From Rhodospirillales bacterium (GTDB lineage: Bacteria > Pseudomonadota > Alphaproteobacteria > Reyranellales > Reyranellaceae), in the NCBI GenBank assembly GCA_016185145.1, contig JACPOB010000104.1:36311-100310 (forward strand): DNA of 64,000 nt, in the 5' to 3' direction. Shown here in pieces: positions 11,601-23,755 of this stretch (position 1 is the stretch's first letter; each line of letters opens with the position of its first letter). The translations under genes were made by a program, and so were the position numbers. The notes below the pieces were generated by a model, which was not told where the DNA came from, ran no database searches, and was given only the letters and a program-made list of their open reading frames with translations.

Positions 11601-11754
11601 GATAGTTCGTGGTCACCACCACGATCGGAAAGTCGACGTCGGGGAACTGGTCGATGCCGAGCTGGCGATAGGAGAACAGCCCCATCACCAGCAGCGCCAC
11701 CATCATCATCGAGGCGAAAACCGGATTGTCGACGGCGATTTGCGTGAGCTTCAT
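8641..11754 (-). CDS. RND-family efflux pump inner-membrane subunit (AcrB/MdtB-like)
   Basis: 1037 residues, the usual size for a hydrophobe/amphiphile efflux RND pump. The first helix follows MKLTQIAVDNPVFASMMMV. FPDVDFPIVVVTTNYPGASPETVE is the classic porter-domain entry, and GILIDDAIVVREN in TM4 carries the proton-relay aspartates. A second set of helices follows ILASQFGSFLQPVAIM. It pumps substrates from membrane or periplasm using the proton gradient, together with the adaptor encoded upstream. No outer-membrane TolC-type gene is in the window. Separated from the adaptor gene by 173 bases that hold a family A repeat. Confidence 0.96.
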   Translation of the reverse strand: MKLTQIAVDNPVFASMMMVALLVMGLFSYRQLGIDQFPDVDFPIVVVTTNYPGASPETVESEISRKVEDAVNAVAGIKTLSSRSLEGQSIVIAEFELSVPSAVALQDVREKVQQVRAAFRPEVKEPLIQRYNPDDQPVISIAVRSDIRSVRDLTTLADQVIVKRLQTVRDVGSAKIAGGVKRQINIDLDPGRMHSLRVGVNDVMRVVREENQNFPAGNVQRGNDDRLVEVTGRIAEPGNFADLIVARRGLAPVYLREIATVVDGEQERENVALLNGERALAVDIVKTQGANTIEVARGVRKAMAELQASLPPDVKLEIVRDASRGIQNSVNNVQQTMIEGGLLTIAIVFLFLHSWRSTVITGLALPISVFGSFMVMAAFGFTLNVLTLMALSLAIGILIDDAIVVRENIMRHIGFGKTHRQAALDGTNEIGLAVLATTFCIVAVFLPVAFMGGLIGRFFFQFGVMVSAAVLISLFVSFTLDPMLSSVWYDPQAHGTGRFARIVNAAQERANSVYRGVLGWALRWPKLTLLIALATFVGSFALPKYIGFEFVPEADLGEQVVSIETPIGSSLEYTEAKLRQVDAAVREFPEVDYTYGTVNTGYAVGKNQASLYLKLKPVKERKRSPKQLAQPLRDRLASIPGILVSINVPGGPGGGVQKMLQLSLQGPDMAVLDKISQDVMREASAIRGLVDLDRNLKAAKPVLSVRLRRDAASDLGLGSALVAQSLRPLFAGDETSLWRAPDGENYTVMVRLPIDDRTGIADLQRIWFTAGAEPNGLPRMVHIAQIADVVSDVGASQINRRDLNREVWITANVSGRSPGEVSSELQKVLAGIKLPPGYRFVFGGSTKDMAESAAYAGQALLLAVILIYLILASQFGSFLQPVAIMMSLPMSLIGVFLGLLAAGTTLNIFSAIGFIMLMGLVTKNAILLVDFFNQARARGAPVHDALIEAGSIRLRPILMTTLAMVFGMMPLALGLGEGAAQRAPMAHAVIGGLISSTLLTLVVVPVVLVYIDRAGLWAKKRFSRSADELAHRHKPAE

Positions 11755-11783
11755 GGTCTTCCGGACGTATCCGGCTTACCGGA

Positions 11784-11895
11784 CCACCTCACCCTGAGGA
11801 GCCGTGCGAAGCACGGCGTCTCGAAGGGTGGGCCACAGTATCGTTGTTGCCACCCTTCGAGACGCGCACTTCGTGCGCTCCTCAGGGTGAGGTGG
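11784..11895. repeat. Family A hairpin repeat, copy 1
   Basis: Outer flanks CCACCTCACCCTGAGGAG and its complement. Left stem CCGTGC-GAA-GCACGG, inner arms CGTCTCGAAGGGTGG and complement, right stem GCGCAC-TTC-GTGCGC. Lies between the RND pump and adaptor genes of one operon. Confidence 0.9.
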
Positions 11896-11927
11896 TGGGG
11901 GTGCGAGGCTGGCATTTCGGGCTCTGA

Positions 11928-13061
11928 TCAGCGCGCCTCTAGGACCTTGACCTGCTGTCCAGCCTTGAGGCCGGGCAGGGGAGCCGCCACAACCGTCATG
12001 CCCGATTCGAGACCCTTGACCTCGACGAGCTCGCCGCGCGACCAGGTACGGACGGGGCCGACGGGCTTGCGTGCCAGCGCGCCGTTCTCGACCGCGAGCA
12101 CGTAGGGCCCGTCATCATCCTTGCGCATGGCGATGGCGGGCACGGCAAGAGCATGACCCTTCTCGGCGACCGTCACCGTGCCCGTGGCGAACAGTCCGCC
12201 GCGCAGCGCATCGTGACGGTCGGTGATCTCGACATAGACCGGGATCGAGCGCGAACCCGCCTGCGCGGTCGGGCTGATACGGGTGATGCGGCCCTTGAAC
12301 TCGCGATCGCCGAAGCCTTCGAGCTGTACTGCGGCCGGTTGATCGATCTTGAGCCGCACGACGTCGGCCGCCGGCATCTGCGCCGCGACCTCGACCCGGC
12401 TGGTATCGAGCAGAGCCAGGATCTTGCCGTCGATGGGGATCGATTCGCCCTGGTTGGCGATGCGCTCGCCGACCACACCGTCGAACGGCGCCTTCACTTC
12501 GGTATCCGCGAGGTTCCTTTGGGCGATCTCGAGCTGGGCCTCGCCCACTGACACCATCGATGCCTTGTTCTCGGCGGTGGCGCGCGCGGCATCGAGCGCC
12601 GACTGCGAGACGATGTTGCGCTTCGCCAGCGTCTCCTTGTCGCCGAGGTCGCGCGCCGTCCAGCGCGCATCGGCGCGCGCCGCATCGACGGCCGACTGGC
12701 GCTCGTTGACGCGGGCCTGCAGCTCGTTGGTCTCGAAGCGCGCCAGCACCTGGCCCTTGGTCACGCGATCGCCCTCGCGCACCAGGACCTCGGACAGCCG
12801 GCCCGCGACGCGCGCCTTCACGATCGTCTGGTCGATCGGCTGGGTGGTTCCGGTGAAGCGCACGACGTCGACCAGGCCGCGCGGCTTGATGGTGTGCAAT
12901 TCGGCGCCGATCAGCTCGATCGTCCGCTCGGCCGGCCTGGGGGCGGCCGCCCCCGTCGGACCGTTGCCGCCAGGCTTGCCGTTCTTCCAGGCGAAGGCGC
13001 CGCCCGCCAGCACGATGGCGCCGGCAAACAGGACGAGCAGCAACTTGCGCTTGGCGGTCAT
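11928..13061 (-). CDS. RND efflux periplasmic adaptor (membrane fusion protein)
   Basis: 377 residues, start MTAKRKLLLVLFAGAIVLAGG giving an N-terminal anchor or signal. HlyD/AcrA architecture: barrel-sandwich halves (VVRFTGTTQPIDQTIVKARV and DTEVKAPFDGVVGERIA) flank a helical hairpin (about residues 100-165), followed by a beta-barrel (AAVQLEGFGDREFKGRITRI). It bridges the pump to an outer-membrane channel. The start codon overlaps the tetR stop by four bases (ATGA), so the three genes tetR-adaptor-pump form one operon. Confidence 0.94.
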   Translation of the reverse strand: MTAKRKLLLVLFAGAIVLAGGAFAWKNGKPGGNGPTGAAAPRPAERTIELIGAELHTIKPRGLVDVVRFTGTTQPIDQTIVKARVAGRLSEVLVREGDRVTKGQVLARFETNELQARVNERQSAVDAARADARWTARDLGDKETLAKRNIVSQSALDAARATAENKASMVSVGEAQLEIAQRNLADTEVKAPFDGVVGERIANQGESIPIDGKILALLDTSRVEVAAQMPAADVVRLKIDQPAAVQLEGFGDREFKGRITRISPTAQAGSRSIPVYVEITDRHDALRGGLFATGTVTVAEKGHALAVPAIAMRKDDDGPYVLAVENGALARKPVGPVRTWSRGELVEVKGLESGMTVVAAPLPGLKAGQQVKVLEAR

Positions 13062-13717
13062 GGCCGCAGTCCTTTCAGGACGAAATCGATGTAGGCGTCG
13101 TAGAAGCGGTCGCTGTCGATCGGCTGGCTGTCGTCGTAGGGCGCGATCGAGCGCAGCCACACGGCGTGCATGGCCAGCGGCTGGGCGAAGATGATGGCCG
13201 TCATGTCGATGTCGGCGATGGGTCCGAATTCGCCGCGTTCGACGCCGCGGCGCAGCATCTTGGCGAACAGGGCGCGGCCGCGCAGGTCGAAGTTGGCGCA
13301 GTAGAAGCGGGCCACGTCTGGGAAGTTGCCGGCCTCGGCCAGGATCAGCTTGATGACGCCGCCGACCGGACTCTCGGCGAACTCACGGAACTTGGCGACC
13401 AGCATGCGCAGCAGTTCTTCCGTCGTGCCATTGAAGGAGTCGACCAGTTCGTTGGCGCGCACCAGCGGCTCGCCGATCGCCTCGACGATCACCGCCTTGA
13501 AGAGCTCTTCCTTGTTCTTGAAGTAGAGATAGGGGAGGCCCTTGCTCACGCCGGCCGCCTTGGCGACGTCCTCGAGCTTGGTGGCGGCGAAGCCCTTGGT
13601 CACGAACAGCTCCAGCGCCGCCCGGGCGATCTCGGGGGCGCGGTCGTCCGGCCGGCGAGTCCGGATCACCGGTTCATCGGGGCCTGGCGAGATATTGACT
13701 GACTGGTCAGTATCCAT
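13058..13717 (-). CDS. TetR/AcrR-family transcriptional regulator
   Basis: 219 residues. Helix-turn-helix IARAALELFVTKGFAATKLEDVAKAAGVSKGLPYLYFKNKEELF spans about residues 31-75, the standard TetR_N; the rest is a ligand-binding helical domain. Probably represses its own operon with the RND pump. A dyad ACTGAC-CA-GTCAGT covers codons 3-7, so if the ATG at 13717 is the start the operator is inside the coding region. A GTG about 16 codons later (VIRTRRPDD) would put the operator upstream. Head of a three-gene operon. Confidence 0.93.
   Translation of the reverse strand: MDTDQSVNISPGPDEPVIRTRRPDDRAPEIARAALELFVTKGFAATKLEDVAKAAGVSKGLPYLYFKNKEELFKAVIVEAIGEPLVRANELVDSFNGTTEELLRMLVAKFREFAESPVGGVIKLILAEAGNFPDVARFYCANFDLRGRALFAKMLRRGVERGEFGPIADIDMTAIIFAQPLAMHAVWLRSIAPYDDSQPIDSDRFYDAYIDFVLKGLRP
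13698..13711. promoter_or_regulatory. Candidate TetR operator
   Basis: Perfect dyad with 6-base arms and 2-base spacer (ACTGAC CA GTCAGT on the minus strand), placed at the start of the tetR gene and between it and the divergent HEAT-repeat gene. This matches the common self-repression layout of TetR genes. Inference from symmetry and position. Confidence 0.55.
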
Positions 13718-13857
13718 GTTTCGCTATGTAGAGAAGAAGCGCGACTGCATCAAGGCAATCCCGCCCTGCTTCGCACACAAAGAGGTCACGGGTTCACCCG
13801 CACAGCGTCACCAACCGGCAGTATTGCTTGAGTTGATGATTCTCTCGGGGGAGAGCG

Positions 13858-14640
13858 ATGGTTGTTACGCACACAAGGTCAGTCACCGAACTTGTCTCGG
13901 TTGCCACCGACTGGCAGCTGGGTAGGGGGCAAGGCGATTGGGGCGCTGTATCGGAACTCCATGAGATAGGGACTCGCGAAGTCCTCGAACGGGCGCTGGA
14001 CCTGACGACCTCGGCCGATCCCAGGGGTCGTGCCCGCGGCGCCGATATCCTCGGTCGGCTGGGCGTGCCCAGCCGGACGTTCCCCGAAGAATGCCTGGCC
14101 GCCGTCATTCATCTGGCGACTCACGACACCGATCCGGATGTGTTGTACGCGGCCGCCATCGCGCTCGGGCATCTACCGGATCCCAGGGGCACCGCCACAC
14201 TTGCGCGGATGGCGGACAACGACAGGTCCGAGGTACGACAGGCAGTCGCCTTCGCTCTCGCTGGGCGTTCCGATCCACAGGCGGTCGCCGCGCTCATCCG
14301 CCTCGCCGGGGATCCCATTGCCCGTGTGAGGGAGTGGGCGACGTTCGGCCTGGGCGAGTTGGCGACGCTCGATGCCCCGGAGGTCCGGGCAGCCTTGCAC
14401 CGGCGTCTCGACGATGCCGACCGCGAGACCCGCTACGAGGCAATCCGCGGCCTCACTCGGTGCGGCGACCTTCGCGCCGTGCCGTCCCTGATCGACGCGC
14501 TTGGCGAGCCGTCGGGCAACTTCTCTCTTCTTCCGGAAGCGCAGGCCTTGCTGAGGATGCCGCACGAATACGGCTTTCTGACCGCCGCCGATCTGATCGC
14601 AGGTCTCCGGTCGCTCGTTGCGAGCCGCGGCGCTACATAA
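13858..14640 (+). CDS. HEAT-repeat protein
   Basis: 260 residues, ATG preceded by GGGGGAG. The body is a series of about 30-residue helical repeats of the HEAT/PBS-lyase type: RGADILGRLG, VLYAAAIALGHLPDPRGTA, EVRQAVAFALAGRSDPQAV, RVREWATFGLGELA, ETRYEAIRGLTRCGDLRAV. Such arrays bind other proteins or act as scaffolds. Cytoplasmic, with no signal peptide. No partner gene is obvious; the neighbours are a divergent TetR operon and the convergent nrdJ. Confidence 0.85.
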   Translation: MVVTHTRSVTELVSVATDWQLGRGQGDWGAVSELHEIGTREVLERALDLTTSADPRGRARGADILGRLGVPSRTFPEECLAAVIHLATHDTDPDVLYAAAIALGHLPDPRGTATLARMADNDRSEVRQAVAFALAGRSDPQAVAALIRLAGDPIARVREWATFGLGELATLDAPEVRAALHRRLDDADRETRYEAIRGLTRCGDLRAVPSLIDALGEPSGNFSLLPEAQALLRMPHEYGFLTAADLIAGLRSLVASRGAT

Positions 14641-14683
14641 AAGAAGTCCGGCAGACCGAAGTCGCCGGACCCGTACAGTTACG

Positions 14684-14705
14684 CCTTTCCGCCCCCAAAG
14701 GCGGG
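14684..14705. terminator. Possible bidirectional terminator hairpin
   Basis: CGCCTTT...AAAGGCG stem between the convergent HEAT-repeat gene and nrdJ, followed by a short T-rich stretch (TCTTATTAG). A second stem, GTCCGGC/GCCGGAC, lies just upstream (about 14648-14671). Position is right, but the T-run is weak. Confidence 0.35.
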
Positions 14706-14718
14706 ACGTCTTATTAGC

Positions 14719-18315
<3,597 letters not shown>

Positions 18316-18619
18316 CGACGATCCCCCGTGCCCAGTTTCCCGTTCTTTCGATGACCCTGTCGGGGTGTGCTCTGTCGCTTGACGAGCACGCACATATGGG
18401 CACGGAGCGATACTAAATTACAAAATCTTGTGTGCGCAACTACATTTTGTAGACCTGTGTAAGGGTGGTACTAGATGATGCAAGCGCGCAACAGTGTCGA
18501 AAACGGATGATTCGCATGTCGACAAACGAAGTGAATCGCTCTCGTAATCTCGTCGCGTTGCGCGTTTTTGAGCGCACGCGTACAAGCGGCGCGGTCACTC
18601 TCGCAGCGTGGATTCATCA
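18316..18619. promoter_or_regulatory. nrdJ / NDUFA12-gene divergent intergenic region with candidate NrdR boxes
   Basis: AT-richer than its surroundings. ACAAAATCTTGTGT (18420-18433) fits the NrdR consensus (ACAC-AT-rich-TTGTGT) and overlaps a plausible minus-strand promoter (TTGCGC, 18-base spacer, TAGTAT). ACTACATTTTGTAG (18439-18452) is a second partial dyad only 19 bases centre to centre, closer than the usual spacing. No B12-box was found. The rest holds nothing recognised. Confidence 0.45.
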
Positions 18620-18970
18620 ATGACGATCGGCACTTGGCTCTTCACGAAGATGCGCGGCGAGCTCGTCGGCACCGACGCCGAAGGCAATCGCTACTATCAG
18701 GACAAGCGCATCATCCCCGGTCGCCGCCGCAAGCGCTGGGTGATGTACAATGGTGTCGCCGAAGCCTCGCGTGTTCCGCCCGACTGGCACGGCTGGCTGC
18801 ATCACACGACCAATGCCGTGCCGCCGGCGGGCGGCCTGCCGCGCAAGGCGTGGCAGAAGGAGCATGTGCCCAACCTCACCGGCACCGACTTCGCCTATCG
18901 TCCGCCGGGGCACACGCTATCCACTGGAGAAAAGCCCAAGCCGCCTTATGAGGCATGGCGTCCGGGCTAG
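18620..18970 (+). CDS. NDUFA12-family NADH:ubiquinone oxidoreductase accessory subunit
   Basis: 116 residues from ATG 18620 (a GTG four codons earlier is possible). GTWLFTKMRGELVGTDAEGNRYYQDKR and RRKRWVMYNGVAEASRVPPDWHGWLHH are diagnostic of the B17.2/NDUFA12 family, an accessory subunit of complex I in alphaproteobacteria and mitochondria. As in many alphaproteobacteria it sits with mla-like, DUF2155, aat and acc genes, far from the nuo operon. Peripheral membrane protein on the cytoplasmic side. Confidence 0.94.
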   Translation: MTIGTWLFTKMRGELVGTDAEGNRYYQDKRIIPGRRRKRWVMYNGVAEASRVPPDWHGWLHHTTNAVPPAGGLPRKAWQKEHVPNLTGTDFAYRPPGHTLSTGEKPKPPYEAWRPG

Positions 18971-18979
18971 GGGACTGCT

Positions 18980-19435
18980 GTGGGCCGCAATATCGTCGAG
19001 ACGATCGTGGGCGCGCTGGTCCTCGTGGTGGCCGGCGTGTTCGTCTTCTATGCCTTCGCCAAGTCGGACCGCAGCGGGCCGGCAGGCTACGAGATCATCG
19101 CTCGCTTCGACCGCATCGACGGCCTGAAGCGCGGCGCCGACGTGACGCTGAGCGGCGTGAAAGTCGGGACCGTCAGCGGCTTCGACCTCGACCGCAAGAC
19201 CTACCAGGCCGTGGTACGCATGCTGGTGTCGTCCAACGTCAGCCTGCCGACCGATACCCACGCCAAGATCGTGAGCGAATCGCTGCTGGGCGGGATGGTC
19301 GTGGTGCTGGAGCCCGGCGGCGACCCCAAGATGCTGCCGCCCGGCGGTGAGATCGAGATGACCCAAGGCGCCATTCCATTGTCGGAATTGATCGCCAAGT
19401 TCATGTTCGGTGGCACGAGCTCGGGATCGAAATGA
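18980..19435 (+). CDS. mlaD: MlaD-family lipid transport protein
   Basis: 151 residues, GTG start nine bases after the previous stop. One N-terminal membrane helix (IVETIVGALVLVVAGVFVFYAF) followed by the MCE domain: YEIIARFDRIDGLKRGADVTLSGVKVGTVSGF, then TDTHAKIVSESLLGGMVVVLEPGG. MlaD hexamers receive phospholipids moved between outer and inner membrane by the Mla ABC system. MlaE/F genes are not in this window, so the assignment to Mla rather than another MCE system is by similarity only. Confidence 0.88.
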   Translation: MGRNIVETIVGALVLVVAGVFVFYAFAKSDRSGPAGYEIIARFDRIDGLKRGADVTLSGVKVGTVSGFDLDRKTYQAVVRMLVSSNVSLPTDTHAKIVSESLLGGMVVVLEPGGDPKMLPPGGEIEMTQGAIPLSELIAKFMFGGTSSGSK

Positions 19436-19665
19436 TGAGCGCACGCACTTCCAAGGCGACGACGGTCTGGCGTCAATCCGACGGCAAGCCGGTGTCCTGC
19501 CTCGAAAAGATCAAAGTGCTGAACCAGAACATCCAGGAGATCGAAACCCTCTGCGCCGACGCGCTGGAGGACGGAGTCCTGATGGGATGCGATGCCGACC
19601 AGATCAAGGCCGCCCTGCACGAGCTGATCGACGGGCTCGCGGCGCCTCACTCGCAAAAAAAGTAG
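19432..19665 (+). CDS. Hypothetical 77-residue protein
   Basis: Starts with ATGA overlapping the mlaD stop. Soluble, mostly helical: CLEKIKVLNQNIQEIETLCADALEDGVLMGCDADQIKAALHELIDGL. No known domain recognised. Coupled position between mlaD and the DUF2155 gene suggests co-expression with envelope functions. Confidence 0.75.
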   Translation: MMSARTSKATTVWRQSDGKPVSCLEKIKVLNQNIQEIETLCADALEDGVLMGCDADQIKAALHELIDGLAAPHSQKK

Positions 19666-19667
19666 GC

Positions 19668-20117
19668 GTGCGCCTTCCGATCCTTCTGACGGCCCTGGCC
19701 GTTTTCGCTGGCACGGCTGCGGCGCAGACGGCGCAGCCACAGCCGCCGCGCCCGGCCAACGTCAACCTGCGCCCGATTCCGGACGGGTCGGGCAAGCGCG
19801 TCGCCGAGCTGCAGGGCCTCGACAAGGTGACGGCGCGCACCCAACGCTTCTATGCGCCGGTGGGCGAGGCGACGCGTTTCGGCACGCTCTCGATCACCGT
19901 CAGCGACTGCCTGGTCAACGTTCCGGAGGCGCCGCCGGAATCGGTCGCCTATCTCACCATCGTCGACAACAAGCCGGGACAGGCGGCGGAGAAGCTGTTC
20001 GCCGGCTGGATGTTCGCCTCGACACCGTCGCTCTCGGCGCTCGACCACGGCGTCTACGACGTCCGGGTGTTGTCCTGCACGATGGCGCAGGGATCCTCGC
20101 CAGCCAGTTCGCGCTGA
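19668..20117 (+). CDS. DUF2155 domain exported protein
   Basis: 149 residues from GTG 19668, two bases after the previous stop. Signal peptide RLPILLTALAVFAGTAAAQ; the mature protein contains the DUF2155 core (LQGLDKVTARTQRFYAPVGEATRFGTLSITVSDC and FAGWMFASTPSLSALDHGVYDVRVLSC). Two cysteines could form a disulfide. The family is a conserved but functionally undefined alphaproteobacterial periplasmic protein, usually beside aat/acc genes as here. The last 64 bases overlap the 3' end of aat on the other strand. Confidence 0.88.
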   Translation: MRLPILLTALAVFAGTAAAQTAQPQPPRPANVNLRPIPDGSGKRVAELQGLDKVTARTQRFYAPVGEATRFGTLSITVSDCLVNVPEAPPESVAYLTIVDNKPGQAAEKLFAGWMFASTPSLSALDHGVYDVRVLSCTMAQGSSPASSR

Positions 20118-20701
20118 AAGCTCGCCGTCCCGTCGATGGCGTCGGCCAGCAGGCCGCGGAATTCCTCGCGTGGGATTTCGATGGCGCCGAAGCTCCTGAG
20201 ATGCTCGGTCATGAACTGGCAGTCGAGCAGCCTGAAGCCGCCCCTGATCAGCCGCGCCACGAGATGGACCAGCGCCACCTTGGAGGCGTCGCGCTCGCGG
20301 CTGAACATGCTCTCGCCGAAGAACGCCGCGCCGACCGACACGCCGTAGAGTCCGCCGACCAGCCGGCCGTCGACCCGGCATTCGACGCTGTGGGCATGGC
20401 CGCGCCGATGCAGCTCGGTATAGAGGTCGACGATCGGCTCGTTGATCCAGCTCTCGGGATGGCCCGGGCGCGGCTCGGCGCAGGCGCGGACCGTGTCGGC
20501 GAAGGCGGTGTCGGCCGAGACCGCGAAGCGACCGGCCCGGATGGTGCGCTTCAGACGCTGCGGCAGGTGGAAGCCGTCGAGCGGCAGGACGGCGCGCAAT
20601 CGCGGGTCGAGCCAGTAGAGCTTGGGATCGTCGCGGCGCTCGCCCATGGGGAAGACGCCGATGCGATAGGCCTGCAGCAGCAGTTCGGGCGTGATCTCCA
20701 T
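20054..20701 (-). CDS. aat: Leucyl/phenylalanyl-tRNA--protein transferase
   Basis: 215 residues. Attaches Leu or Phe to N-terminal Arg/Lys of proteins, creating N-degrons for ClpS-ClpA (clpA is also in this window). Family motifs: LLQAYRIGVFPMGER, LYWLDPRLRAVLPLDGFHLPQRLKRTI, HPESWINEPIVDLYTELHRRGHAHSVE, GLYGVSVGAAFFGESMFSRERDASKVAL, LLDCQFMTEHLRSFGAIEIPREEF. Cytoplasmic. The 3' end overlaps the convergent DUF2155 gene by 64 bases, so one of the two tails may be recently extended. Confidence 0.96.
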   Translation of the reverse strand: MEITPELLLQAYRIGVFPMGERRDDPKLYWLDPRLRAVLPLDGFHLPQRLKRTIRAGRFAVSADTAFADTVRACAEPRPGHPESWINEPIVDLYTELHRRGHAHSVECRVDGRLVGGLYGVSVGAAFFGESMFSRERDASKVALVHLVARLIRGGFRLLDCQFMTEHLRSFGAIEIPREEFRGLLADAIDGTASFQRELAGEDPCAIVQDNTRTS

Positions 20702-20708
20702 TAAGCGC

Positions 20709-20821
20709 CCACCTCATCCTGAGGAGCCGCGCGTAGCGCGGCGTCTCGAAGGATGGGCAACAGTATCGGCGTGTCCCACCCTTCGAGACGCGCGCTGCGC
20801 GCGCTCCTCAGGGTGAGGTGG
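20709..20821. repeat. Family A hairpin repeat, copy 2
   Basis: Flanks CCACCTCATCCTGAGGAG and complement. Left stem CCGCGC-GTA-GCGCGG, right stem GCGCGC-TGC-GCGCGC; inner arms CGTCTCGAAGGATGG and complement. Between aat and accC, both on the minus strand. Confidence 0.9.
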
Positions 20822-20862
20822 TCGTGGTCGTTGCAACGCCGATCGGCCATGCCCGAGCGTCT

Positions 20863-22206
<1,344 letters not shown>

Positions 22207-22214
22207 CGTCTTGC

Positions 22215-22670
22215 CTATTCGACGATCATCAGCGGCTCGCCGAACTCCACCGGATGGGCGTTGGCGACCAGGATCTGCATGACTGTTCCCGCCTTCGGCG
22301 CCTTGATCGGATTGAAGGTTTTCATCGCTTCGATGATCAGCAGCGTCTGGCCGGCGGTCACCTTGTCGCCGACTGCCACGAAGTTGGGCTTGCCGGGCTC
22401 GGGCGCCAGATAGGCGGTGCCGACCATCGGCGACTTCACGGCGCCGGGATGCTTGGCGAGGTCGTTATCTGCGGCGGCCGCGACAGCCGGTACCGCAGCG
22501 GGCGTGCCGGCAGCGACCGGGACCGCAGCCGGCGCCGCAACCGTCACGGTCTGCCGCGCCACGCGGATGCGCTTGTCGCCGTCGGCCAGCTCGATCTCGC
22601 CGAGATGGGTCTCGTGGAGAAGCTGGGCCAGCTTGCGGACGAACTCGGTATCCATCTCGAACTTTGCCAT
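22215..22670 (-). CDS. accB: Acetyl-CoA carboxylase biotin carboxyl carrier protein
   Basis: 151 residues. Carries CO2 on biotin attached to K117 in the EAMKTFNPIKA motif. An Ala/Pro-rich flexible linker (about residues 41-75) joins an N-terminal helix-rich part to the lipoyl-like domain (KSPMVGTAYLAPEPGKPNFVAVGDKVTAGQTLLIIEAMK). Co-transcribed with aroQ upstream and accC downstream, a standard arrangement. Confidence 0.97.
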   Translation of the reverse strand: MAKFEMDTEFVRKLAQLLHETHLGEIELADGDKRIRVARQTVTVAAPAAVPVAAGTPAAVPAVAAAADNDLAKHPGAVKSPMVGTAYLAPEPGKPNFVAVGDKVTAGQTLLIIEAMKTFNPIKAPKAGTVMQILVANAHPVEFGEPLMIVE

Positions 22671-22693
22671 GGACGAACGCTCCGAGGGGTTGG

Positions 22694-23164
22694 TCAGCGC
22701 GCCAGCAGGCGGGAGAGGGCCTGCAGCGCCAGAAGATAGCCGTGGCTGCCCAGCCCGGCGATCACGCCGACCGCAGCCGGGCTGATATAGGAGTGATGAC
22801 GGAAGCTTTCACGCTTGTAGATATTGCTGAGATGCACTTCGACCACCGGCAGCTCGGCGGCGTTCAGAGCGTCGAGCAGGGCCACCGAGGTATGAGTGTA
22901 GGCGCCGGCATTGATGACGATCGCGGCATTGGCCTCGCGCGCGGCCTGGATGCGGTCGACCAGCGCGCCCTCGTGGTTGCTCTGGAAGAATTCGATTTTT
23001 ATCCCCAAGCGGTCGGCCTCGTCGCGGCAGGCCTTTTCGACGTCGGCGAGCGTCTCGCGTCCGTAGATCTCCGGCTGCCGCTTGCCCAGCATGTTGAGAT
23101 TGGGCCCGTTGAGCACCAGCACCGGCTTTCTTGCCGGCGGGCGCCGGGCGGCCTTTGCGGCCAA
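22694..23164 (-). CDS. aroQ: 3-dehydroquinate dehydratase, type II
   Basis: Shikimate-pathway enzyme converting 3-dehydroquinate to 3-dehydroshikimate; small dodecameric cytoplasmic protein. Motifs: VLVLNGPNLNMLGKRQPEIYG with the catalytic Tyr, EFFQSNHEGALVDRI, INAGAYTHTSVALLDAL, EVHLSNIYKRESFRHHSYIS. I chose the TTG at 23164 because GGGGAGGCAGGA lies directly upstream; an in-frame ATG at 23221 would add 19 residues not typical of the family. First gene of aroQ-accB-accC. Confidence 0.94.
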   Translation of the reverse strand: MAAKAARRPPARKPVLVLNGPNLNMLGKRQPEIYGRETLADVEKACRDEADRLGIKIEFFQSNHEGALVDRIQAAREANAAIVINAGAYTHTSVALLDALNAAELPVVEVHLSNIYKRESFRHHSYISPAAVGVIAGLGSHGYLLALQALSRLLAR

Positions 23165-23240
23165 ATCCTGCCTCCCCGTCCTTAGAGTGTCGGGCCTTAT
23201 AGCATGGCGAGTCCGAGCCACAAGGCAGGTCGGAAGAAGG

Positions 23241-23702
23241 CTAGCCGGTCTCTCTCAGCCTCTTCGCATGCGCAAACAGCCGGTCCGTCAGTGCATCGAA
23301 GCTGCGTCTTTCCTCCGCGGTCAGCACCTTATAGAGGCGCTCCTCGTAGCCGAGCGCGATCGGCACGATGCGGGCATGCATGGCCCGGCCGCGGGCGCTG
23401 AGCCGCAGCGAAGCGCGGCGGCGGTCGGCCCGGTCGGTCGCCCGCTCGACCAGGCCGCGCTTCATCAGGCCCGCCACCGCCCGGCTCACCGCCACCTTGT
23501 CCATGACGATGCGCTGCCCCACATCGGAGGCGGTCAGAGGGGCGAAGCGGCCCAGGGCCGCCATCACCCGCCACTGCGTCACCGTGAGGTCGAACGGTCC
23601 GGCGTACAGGTCGTGCAACGATTCCGACACGATTTGCGCCAGAATCGAGAGCCGATAGGGGAGAAAATTCTCCAGTTCGAGGGCTTGCGAAGGGTTGCGC
23701 AT
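23241..23702 (-). CDS. MarR-family transcriptional regulator
   Basis: 153 residues from ATG 23702 (a TTG seven codons upstream is possible). Winged helix: LTVTQWRVMAALGRFAPLTASDVGQRIVMDKVAVSRAVAGLMKRGLVERATDRADRRRASLRLSARG. Divergent from hppD with only about 53 bases between starts, so it most likely controls the tyrosine/homogentisate cluster in response to an aromatic acid (inference from position; related regulators do this in other proteobacteria). Confidence 0.9.
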   Translation of the reverse strand: MRNPSQALELENFLPYRLSILAQIVSESLHDLYAGPFDLTVTQWRVMAALGRFAPLTASDVGQRIVMDKVAVSRAVAGLMKRGLVERATDRADRRRASLRLSARGRAMHARIVPIALGYEERLYKVLTAEERRSFDALTDRLFAHAKRLRETG

Positions 23703-23706
23703 AATA

Positions 23707-23720
23707 GTTACATTTGAAAC
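23707..23720. promoter_or_regulatory. Candidate MarR operator between marR and hppD
   Basis: GTTACATTTGAAAC is an imperfect dyad (arms GTTxCA / TGxAAC) in the short divergent promoter gap. It is AT-rich against a GC-rich background, as expected for a MarR site and promoter. Not testable further from sequence alone. Confidence 0.4.
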
Positions 23721-23755
23721 CAATTCACGATCCGGGTCAAATTCGGGAGGTCGGC

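Noticed and set aside
18316..18619. Cobalamin riboswitch before nrdJ
   Set aside because: No B12-box-like core or expected stem arrangement was visible on the minus strand.
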